The notes under the pieces were generated by a model. That model searched no databases. It was not told the origin of the DNA and was given only the letters and a program-made list of their open reading frames with translations. This document shows, piece after piece, positions 45,998-50,511 of a stretch of DNA of 50,511 nucleotides. Source of the stretch: Bacillus stratosphericus (GTDB taxonomy: Bacteria; Bacillota; Bacilli; Bacillales; Bacillaceae); NCBI RefSeq assembly GCF_020524495.1, contig NZ_JAIVLB010000024.1, positions 1 through 50,511 on the forward strand, read 5' to 3'. Numbering within the stretch: position 1 is the stretch's first letter; every line of letters begins with the position of its first letter. The position numbers were made by a program, and so were the translations under genes.

Positions 45998-46795
45998 ATG
46001 GAGCAGCGTGACATTCACACATTTCTTCTCCGTTTCTTTCAGGCGAATCAATGCGACATAATAGAAGAAAGTGCAGGACACCTAACCGTACAGCTGACAA
46101 TAGAAATGGATAAATTGATTATGAACCGTCCTTTTTATTGGCACTGGCTCGAAAAAACTGGTGCTGTACCTGAGCCTAGGCAATTAACCTTAATCACCGA
46201 TCAAAAAAAAGCTGGCGACACGGTTGAAGGTGAATTTATCCACTTCGGCTCCCCTCGTTTATTTCAAATATTCGAGGCTGTGAAACAGCAAGGAAGATTT
46301 ATCCGGCTCTACGAAAGAGTGAAACCACTCACAAACAACCAGATCGCACTGGAGCCATGGCTTGGTCTCAATGTGAAAATATCTTACCTGGCAGACTGCA
46401 AGAAGGATAAGCTGCTATCACTTGGTCTTCATCTGATACGCGGGGAAGTCATAGAACAATTTCAAGATCAGCTGGAAACACGTGAGCTGTCGTCTCAAAT
46501 CCCTGATTATTGTTTTACAATGAGTACAATGATCAAGCCTGAAAGTGGAGTCAAACGGCTCTATAGCCTAATGGAGCGTTATGCTTATGAGGAACCGGAC
46601 GATTGGGCGGTGAAAGCTATTCAAAAGTGGAAGGAAGACTCGGAACTTTTAAACCAATTTTATGAAGGGACTTCAGACACATCTGTAGAATATGAAATAG
46701 AAAGACAAGCACTCAAAACTTTATACGAACCAAAAATCAGTCTTACGATTGAAAATGGAGGGCTTTTTTACTTACATCAAAAAAGAGGCGGTTAA
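45998..46795 (+). CDS. yqhG: YqhG family protein, partner of the Snf2 ATPase
   Basis: A 265-residue soluble protein with no recognised catalytic motif. It lies 3 bp after yqhH with AAAGGAG before the ATG, an arrangement conserved in Bacillus, so it likely works with the helicase-like YqhH. Contains a region ETRELSSQIPDYCFTMS preceding the C-terminal helical part. Function unknown. Confidence 0.85.
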   Translation: MEQRDIHTFLLRFFQANQCDIIEESAGHLTVQLTIEMDKLIMNRPFYWHWLEKTGAVPEPRQLTLITDQKKAGDTVEGEFIHFGSPRLFQIFEAVKQQGRFIRLYERVKPLTNNQIALEPWLGLNVKISYLADCKKDKLLSLGLHLIRGEVIEQFQDQLETRELSSQIPDYCFTMSTMIKPESGVKRLYSLMERYAYEEPDDWAVKAIQKWKEDSELLNQFYEGTSDTSVEYEIERQALKTLYEPKISLTIENGGLFYLHQKRGG

Positions 46796-46942
46796 CTCAT
46801 CGGTCTCCCCCTCTTCATGTTCATGTCACATACAATTTTCGATCAGTCAAGAACAAAGTTTGTCTGTTGTATTGGGCGGAAACATGACGCAAGCAAACTA
46901 TGAGTTCTTACCACCTGTGTCTTTCCATTTAATGCGTTAGTG

Positions 46943-46970
46943 CCTGAAATACATGATTCAGTATTTTAGG
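46943..46970 (+). promoter_or_regulatory. Hairpin overlapping the sinI ribosome site
   Basis: CCTGAAATAC (46943-46952), 8-nt loop, GTATTTTAGG (46961-46970): ten-pair stem with one G-U. The last three bases are also the first half of the AGGAGG Shine-Dalgarno of sinI (46968-46973), so it could lower SinI translation. No terminator features. Prediction only. Confidence 0.4.
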
Positions 46971-46981
46971 AGGGTATTTGC

Positions 46982-47104
46982 ATGGAAAAGAAAACGAACA
47001 TATTAGACAGTGAATGGGTAAAATTATTAAACGAAGCTCGGAAGGCAGGACTAACAGTCGAGGAAGTCCGTCATTTTCTCAAATCAAACAAAAAAGTCCG
47101 CTGA
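46982..47104 (+). CDS. sinI: SinI, antagonist of SinR
   Basis: A 40-residue protein, MEKKTNILDSEWVKLLNEAR followed by KAGLTVEEVRHFLKSNKKVR. It is the two-helix SinR-binding peptide: it pulls SinR monomers out of the tetramer and frees matrix genes. GGAGG eight bases before the ATG, TGA at 47102-47104. It lies between yqhG and sinR as in B. subtilis. Expected to be Spo0A~P-activated; I did not find a full 0A box by eye in the 186-bp gap, but a SinR half-site-like CAAGAAC occurs near 46849. Confidence 0.95.
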   Translation: MEKKTNILDSEWVKLLNEARKAGLTVEEVRHFLKSNKKVR

Positions 47105-47150
47105 GTCTCCCCCTCTGGTAAGAAGTCATTCTATCAAACCTTTCTGAATG

Positions 47151-47159
47151 TGCTATAAT
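47151..47159 (+). promoter_or_regulatory. Extended -10 promoter of sinR
   Basis: TGCTATAAT, an extended -10 element, in the 76-bp gap between sinI and sinR, with no good -35 hexamer. Predicted start is about 15 bp before the Shine-Dalgarno of sinR, giving constant SinR supply independent of the sinI promoter. Confidence 0.65.
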
Positions 47160-47180
47160 ATCGAAAGGAAGGTGATGACA

Positions 47181-47516
47181 TTGATTGGCCAGCGTATTAA
47201 ACAATACCGCAATGAAAAAGGCTACTCACTATCAGAACTGGCCGAAAAGGCTGGGGTAGCGAAGTCTTATTTAAGTTCAATAGAAAGAAACTTGCAAACA
47301 AACCCCTCCATTCAATTTCTTGAAAAAATCTCCGCTGTTCTGGACGTCTCGGTTCATACACTGTTAAACGAAAAAGATGAAACCGAATACGATGGTCAAT
47401 TAGATAGTGAATGGGAAAAACTAGTTCGAGATGCAATGACATCAGGGGTTTCGAAAAAGCAATTTCGTGAATTTTTAGATTATCAGATCTGGAAAAAAAA
47501 GCAATTGGAGGAGTAA
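47181..47516 (+). CDS. sinR: SinR, master repressor of biofilm matrix genes
   Basis: DNA-binding repressor of tapA-sipW-tasA and eps genes. The 111-residue protein has an N-terminal HTH_3 domain (residues about 6-60, LSELAEKAGVAKSYLSSIER) and a C-terminal SinI-binding helical hook (about 74-111). The start is the TTG at 47181 after GGAAGGTGATG, giving the usual length; the ATG far upstream in the same frame is not used. The last codons (KKQLEE) are also the arm of the terminator for the opposing tasA operon. Confidence 0.96.
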   Translation: MIGQRIKQYRNEKGYSLSELAEKAGVAKSYLSSIERNLQTNPSIQFLEKISAVLDVSVHTLLNEKDETEYDGQLDSEWEKLVRDAMTSGVSKKQFREFLDYQIWKKKQLEE

Positions 47517-47550
47517 AGCGCACGTTTTAGCGCATACTCCTCCAATTGCT
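47493..47550. terminator. Long terminator between sinR and tasA, overlapping sinR
   Basis: AGCAATTGGAGGAGTA (47500-47515) and TACTCCTCCAATTGCT (47535-47550) form a perfect 16-pair stem; inside it GCGC (47518-47521) pairs with GCGC (47530-47533). On the minus strand eight U follow, so it is oriented to end the tapA-sipW-tasA transcript. The U tract and one arm are encoded by the last codons of sinR. Confidence 0.9.
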
Positions 47551-47583
47551 ATACAGAGCTCGATATCAGTCTAAACACTGGCT

Positions 47584-48384
47584 TTATTTTTTATCTTCGC
47601 TGTGTGCTTTTTCGTTTTCTTTCACGTATCCTTTTTCATTCGTATGCTTTTTGGGGTTGATCGTTAAACCATTCCACTGAGTCGCTTCGAAGGATAGATC
47701 AATTTGAATCGCATCGCCCTGGTATTTATTTTGGATATAGTGACCAGCTTTATCCTTCGTCTGGTCATTGACAAATTCAATGATCATTTCCATTTTATCG
47801 TAATCAAACGGATTCTTTGGAATGCCGTCATACTCTGGAGCTGTAGTTCCATCAACGGTTGCTACATTAATTTTACCACTTTCATGTAAAAACTTCTTAT
47901 CAACGGCATGACGAAGCTTTTCAAATGCGGTCTGATCCTGTTTTGACGTTAATTGATGTAAGTCAAGCAGGTTTGCATGGTCTAAAATAATATTTTTTGG
48001 ATATCCATTTCCACCTTCGGCTCCAACCGTTAGAACACTCACCTGAAATTGGCTGAGGAATTCTTCAGCAGTATTCTTACCGCCATTCATCGAGGAAGTT
48101 CCATCTTTAAACTCACTATAATCAAGACTCATCAGCACTTGATTAATCGCAAGTGATCCCTTATTCTCAAAATTAAATTCTTTCCTTATTCGGTCACCAG
48201 GTTTTAAGTTCGCAAGGTTGATGGCGCCGGAGTTTTCTTTTGCAGATAAATCCAGTTCTCCTGTAGAGTAGACCGCATTTGCCTTTTCTACATCATTAAA
48301 CGCAGCCCACGTTCCCCCACCAATTAAAGCAAGGCCTAATGCCCCTGATAATACACCTAAACGAATCGATTTTTTTTTCCCCAT
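47584..48384 (-). CDS. tasA: TasA, major amyloid-like biofilm fibre protein
   Basis: Secreted matrix fibre subunit. 266 residues with a signal peptide (KKKSIRLGVLSGALGLALIG, about 2-28) of the type cut by SipW, followed by FNDVEKANAVYSTGELDLSA, typical of the mature TasA/camelysin start, and a jelly-roll domain. The C-terminus is charged (EKAHSEDKK). GGAGGTTCATTC before the ATG. Third gene of tapA-sipW-tasA; repressed by SinR. The leader can fold over its own ribosome site. Confidence 0.95.
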   Translation of the reverse strand: MGKKKSIRLGVLSGALGLALIGGGTWAAFNDVEKANAVYSTGELDLSAKENSGAINLANLKPGDRIRKEFNFENKGSLAINQVLMSLDYSEFKDGTSSMNGGKNTAEEFLSQFQVSVLTVGAEGGNGYPKNIILDHANLLDLHQLTSKQDQTAFEKLRHAVDKKFLHESGKINVATVDGTTAPEYDGIPKNPFDYDKMEMIIEFVNDQTKDKAGHYIQNKYQGDAIQIDLSFEATQWNGLTINPKKHTNEKGYVKENEKAHSEDKK

Positions 48385-48390
48385 GAATGA

Positions 48391-48429
48391 ACCTCCTAAT
48401 AAATTATTTTATTGAAACCTGATTAGGTT
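48391..48429 (-). promoter_or_regulatory. Alternative hairpins at the tasA ribosome site
   Basis: On the minus strand CCTAAT (48427-48422) can pair with ATTAGG (48400-48395), which is the first part of the AGGAGG Shine-Dalgarno. The same upstream bases can instead pair locally (AACC-N6-GGTT at 48429-48416). The two folds exclude each other, so this could tune tasA relative to sipW. Prediction by eye only. Confidence 0.35.
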
Positions 48430-48441
48430 ACAATCGAAAAT

Positions 48442-49014
48442 TTACGCTTGTTCCTCTGACATATGTAACTCAGCCGCGTGTTTTCGATGTTTCGCTGCGC
48501 CTACAAAATGAAGCGCTGAGTAAACGAGCAACATAATGCCTGGTATTATAAGCAGCAAAGCTGTACCAGCCGAAGTCCCGGCATACGAAAGGAGCTTTCC
48601 TGCATAAGGAATGTTCACTCCTGTATACTGAGCAACCACTTGGTTCGCTTTTACCAGCGTACCGTCTTGATACATATTGTGGTCTCCTTTGGTCTCAAAG
48701 GCTTTATTTGTTCCATTTCCTTTCTCCCCAACAATTCGGTGGGTCACAAAGGACTGGTCTTGATTCGTTTGAAAAGTGATAATATCCCCTTTTTTGAGCG
48801 TCTCAGGTGAAGTCACATGTTTCACCACAATCAAAGAACCAGCAGAGAATTCTGGTTCCATTGAGCCAGATAATACTTGCTTAAATTGATAACCGAAAAT
48901 TTGAGGATCACCGCCTGTTGTTCTTGATGACAACACGACAATAATACATGCAATCATCATAGTAAACACGATACCGTAAAGAATACTCCCAGTCATTTTC
49001 ATCCATTTTTTCAT
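48442..49014 (-). CDS. sipW: Type I signal peptidase SipW (ER type)
   Basis: Membrane signal peptidase that processes TasA and TapA. 190 residues with a membrane helix near 8-30, the catalytic Ser51 in VLSGSMEPEF, and His92 in SFVTHRIVG; the Ser-His arrangement in place of Ser-Lys is the ER/archaeal type. A C-terminal helix (TALLLIIPGIMLLVYSAL) follows. The frame is open 12 codons further, but the ATG at 49014 has GGGGAG seven bases upstream and gives the usual length. 57 bp before tasA. Confidence 0.95.
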   Translation of the reverse strand: MKKWMKMTGSILYGIVFTMMIACIIVVLSSRTTGGDPQIFGYQFKQVLSGSMEPEFSAGSLIVVKHVTSPETLKKGDIITFQTNQDQSFVTHRIVGEKGNGTNKAFETKGDHNMYQDGTLVKANQVVAQYTGVNIPYAGKLLSYAGTSAGTALLLIIPGIMLLVYSALHFVGAAKHRKHAAELHMSEEQA

Positions 49015-49067
49015 ATCCTTTCTCCCCTTCGCACAACATATTTTTCTCATTCAGGAGGCCACTCCAT

Positions 49068-49595
49068 TTAGGTCAATTTTTCTTGGCAACAAGAGAGCTG
49101 CATATGATTAGACCAAAAGAATGGTTTTTCAGATGCGCCAAATCCTTTAGGATAATAGATTTTAAAGGCATAAATTCCGTTCGTTTTTGCTTTATCTGTC
49201 GTTACGATTGTCGTTTCTTCTCTTGAAAGCTTTTGGATAAAACCCTTTTCAAGGATATGGCCGTCTTGTAATGGTGTCTTCTTGCTTTTTACTTTGTGTA
49301 ATTCCCACATCCATTCAGAGTGTCTCATATGTTGTCCCGTATTTTGCAGTGTCATGCTTAGCTTTTGAGGCGCACAAACTGTTCCTTTGATCATCGTTTG
49401 ATCTATGAGCTTCAAATGACTTCTATCCCATTTCTTTGGCTGACAATGCTGATCTGTCAGTTCAAAATTTTCACATGTCTTCATAACAAAGCTTGAATGC
49501 TCGACATCATTAAAAGAAGCATTAGTAGGTGTGATCAGAAGAGATGTAAAAATCAAACAAATGGCACAAAAGAGTACAAAGAGCGACTGTTTCAT
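49068..49595 (-). CDS. tapA: TapA, TasA fibre anchoring/assembly protein (short form)
   Basis: Accessory protein for TasA fibre assembly. The protein has a signal peptide (about 5-25), then FNDVEHSSFVMKTCENFEL, paired cysteines, and WMWELHKVKSKKTPLQDG and YAFKIYYPKGFGASE blocks shared with B. subtilis TapA. It ends (SCCQEKLT) where B. subtilis TapA continues with a charged, disordered tail of about 60 residues. The ATG at 49595 follows AAGGAG at a longish 12 nt; TTG codons upstream (49619 and 49607) lie on or before the Shine-Dalgarno. About 175 aa. Confidence 0.9.
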   Translation of the reverse strand: MKQSLFVLFCAICLIFTSLLITPTNASFNDVEHSSFVMKTCENFELTDQHCQPKKWDRSHLKLIDQTMIKGTVCAPQKLSMTLQNTGQHMRHSEWMWELHKVKSKKTPLQDGHILEKGFIQKLSREETTIVTTDKAKTNGIYAFKIYYPKGFGASEKPFFWSNHMQLSCCQEKLT

Positions 49596-49621
49596 TAATT
49601 CTTTCAACTCCTTGAACAACT

Positions 49622-49637
49622 GTTCTTTAAAAAGAAC
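49622..49637. promoter_or_regulatory. SinR operator proximal to tapA
   Basis: GTTCTTT-AA-AAAGAAC, a perfect inverted repeat of two SinR boxes (GTTCTYT). It is just downstream of the predicted -10 box TATACT (minus strand 49653-49648), so bound SinR would block transcription of tapA-sipW-tasA. Confidence 0.88.
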
Positions 49638-49696
49638 ATTTACATTCAGTATAAGGATATACCCATAAAACCCAAAACCCCAAATCAGTCCATTTT

Positions 49697-49712
49697 GTTC
49701 TTAAACAAGAAC
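49697..49712. promoter_or_regulatory. SinR operator distal to tapA
   Basis: GTTCTT-AAAC-AAGAAC, a second perfect inverted repeat of SinR boxes, 75 bp from the first (seven helical turns). The pair flanks the tapA promoter, allowing cooperative binding or looping by SinR tetramers. The 49713-49846 remainder is AT-rich and should contain the yqzG promoter, not clearly recognisable. Confidence 0.85.
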
Positions 49713-49846
49713 CTTTACGGGAAAATTCTTTAATTTTCTCATTCTCTCTTCATATTCATATTTTTTTCCATGACATTTATACTTATTAAAAATTTACATA
49801 AAAGTGTAGGATTTGGTCAGGATAATAATTGGTGAGGTGATGTTAA

Positions 49847-50173
49847 TTGAAATATGGAAGAATCATGATCATACTCAGTTTACTGTTGGGTCCTATGATA
49901 CAAGACGCCAAAATCACGGATGCGAGAGTATTCAGTATTGCCACTGATCAATGGGAAACGAGGGCAGTCAAAGAAGCAAAGAAAAGATACCCGTTAGCTC
50001 ATGTTTTATTTAAACAAAAAGTATGGGACCGGCATCGGGAGAAAGAATCTGTGAAACAATATCATATTACGTTAAAAGATCATTCAAAAGAATTTGGAGT
50101 ATTTGTCACCATTTCCTATAATCCTTACTCAAACAAGGTCAATAAAGTGATTGTCGTTGAAGAATACAGCTAA
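49847..50173 (+). CDS. yqzG: Secreted or membrane-anchored protein YqzG (DUF3889 family)
   Basis: A 108-residue protein with an N-terminal signal-type helix (about 4-18, GRIMIILSLLLGPMI) and a single DUF3889 domain (WETRAVKEAKKRYPLAHVLF ... VFVTISYNPYSNKVNKV). Located next to tapA as in B. subtilis. TTG start at 49847 with GAGGTGATG upstream. Function unknown; export is predicted. Confidence 0.8.
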   Translation: MKYGRIMIILSLLLGPMIQDAKITDARVFSIATDQWETRAVKEAKKRYPLAHVLFKQKVWDRHREKESVKQYHITLKDHSKEFGVFVTISYNPYSNKVNKVIVVEEYS

Positions 50174-50178
50174 ATGGC

Positions 50179-50195
50179 AAAAAAAACCGCCTGCT
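50179..50195 (+). terminator. Half of a terminator after yqzG, cut by the IS
   Basis: AAAAAAAACCGCCTGCT is a typical left arm of a bidirectional terminator (A run plus GC-rich arm) 6 nt after the yqzG stop, but no complementary AGCAGGCGG arm is present; the IS starts at 50196. The missing arm should lie beyond the element, outside the window. Confidence 0.5.
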
Positions 50196-50511
50196 TGGTC
50201 TTATCCCTGTCAAGTAGACAATTATAAAAAGCCTAACCTGCCAGTGTGTGACGGTATTCTACCGGAGCACACTGGTTTAATTTTTTCTGGAATCGATCGT
50301 GATTATAGAATTGAATGTAATCTTCTATGCTTTTATGAAGCTCTTTTTCCGTTTGACACGAAGAAAAGTAAGTGTTCTCTGTTTTGAGATGGGAGAAAAA
50401 TGATTCGATACAGGCATTATCTAGGCAGTTTCCCCTTCGGGAATGACTGCCCTTCAAACCAACGTTTTCTAGTCGCTTTTGATATGCTTTTGTTGTGTAT
50501 TGGAATCCTTG
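50196..50511 (-). mobile_element. IS3-family (IS150-like) element, right part only
   Basis: Starts with TGGTCTTATCCC then TGTCAAGTAGACA, nearly identical to one end of the remnant at 39272-39825, followed by the 3' end of orfB on the minus strand. It runs off the window, so it may be a full-length copy. It separates yqzG from yqzE/comG, which normally follow in Bacillus. Confidence 0.88.
50233..50511 (-). CDS. IS3-type transposase OrfB, C-terminal part (partial)
   Basis: Frame open from the window edge to TAG at 50233: 92 residues of a DDE (rve) integrase core. It has the family-typical SRRGNCLDNACIESFFSHLK with the catalytic Glu, and EDYIQFYNHDRFQKKLNQCA at the C-terminus. No stops or frameshifts in the visible part, unlike the copy at 39355. 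The start lies outside the window. Confidence 0.9.
   Translation of the reverse strand, partial: QGFQYTTKAYQKRLENVGLKGSHSRRGNCLDNACIESFFSHLKTENTYFSSCQTEKELHKSIEDYIQFYNHDRFQKKLNQCAPVEYRHTLAG

Noticed and set aside
46749..46940. Frame running from the end of yqhG toward sinI (63 codons)
   Set aside because: Starts inside yqhG without a ribosome site and shows no conserved sequence; the region is better explained as the sinI control region.
1..50511. CRISPR arrays, tRNA or rRNA genes, prophage or secondary-metabolite clusters
   Set aside because: Looked for repeat-spacer patterns, cloverleaf genes and phage modules; none seen. Apart from IS elements the window is conserved core chromosome.

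Overview
The window is a piece of a low-GC Firmicute chromosome. Gene content, gene order and protein sequences match the Bacillus subtilis region from bkdB to yqzG/tapA, and I infer a member of the Bacillus pumilus group (pumilus/safensis/altitudinis); the species call is inference. Sporulation genes (spo0A, spoIVB, spoIIIA), sinI/sinR and the tapA-sipW-tasA matrix operon confirm a spore- and biofilm-forming Bacillus. No prophage, CRISPR array, rRNA or tRNA was seen.

Layout. 1-122: end of an IS3-type insertion sequence. 120-10533 (minus): an unknown small membrane protein, then the branched-chain keto-acid operon ptb-bcd-buk-lpdV-bkdAA-bkdAB-bkdB with its sigma-54 activator bkdR; the operon has a textbook -24/-12 promoter. 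10683-17714: yqzF, yqiK, spo0A, spoIVB, recN, argR, tlyA-type yqxC. 17711-23575: nusB-folD-xseA-xseB-ispA-dxs-yqxC cluster (RNA, folate, DNA repair, isoprenoids). 23794-26034: accB-accC-yqhY (fatty-acid synthesis). 26226-31450: the eight-gene spoIIIA operon behind a sigma-E promoter. 31517-34696: yqhV, efp, papA, aroQ, yqhR. 34917-39242: yqhQ-yqhP (sigma-B-like promoter), yqhO, mntR, lipM, yqhL. 39272-39825: a decayed IS3-type element. 39841-43754: glycine cleavage genes gcvT-gcvPA-gcvPB behind a tandem glycine riboswitch. 44306-46795: yqhH (Snf2 helicase) and yqhG. 46982-49595: sinI, sinR and, convergent to them, tapA-sipW-tasA with two perfect SinR-type operators. 49847-50173: yqzG, followed by the end of a second IS of the same family as the decayed one, which runs off the window.

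How the genes work together. Bcd makes branched 2-keto acids from Val/Leu/Ile, the Bkd complex turns them into acyl-CoA, and Ptb/Buk convert these to acids with ATP gain; acyl-CoAs also prime branched fatty acids, linking functionally to accBC. Spo0A starts sporulation and, through SinI, relieves SinR repression of tapA-sipW-tasA. SpoIVB and SpoIIIA act later in the forespore-mother cell channel and sigma-K checkpoint.

Most of the window is conserved core chromosome. The most interesting observations are: a shared palindrome TGCAA-N4-TTGCA at the ptb enhancer position and in the bkdR leader, a likely BkdR site; a spoIIIAD gene without a standard start codon, apparently starting at ATC; a tasA-operon terminator built into the 3' end of the opposing sinR gene; a FapR-like operator before accB; and two copies of one IS that both sit in transcription terminators. 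Both window ends lie inside IS elements, as expected for a contig broken at repeats.
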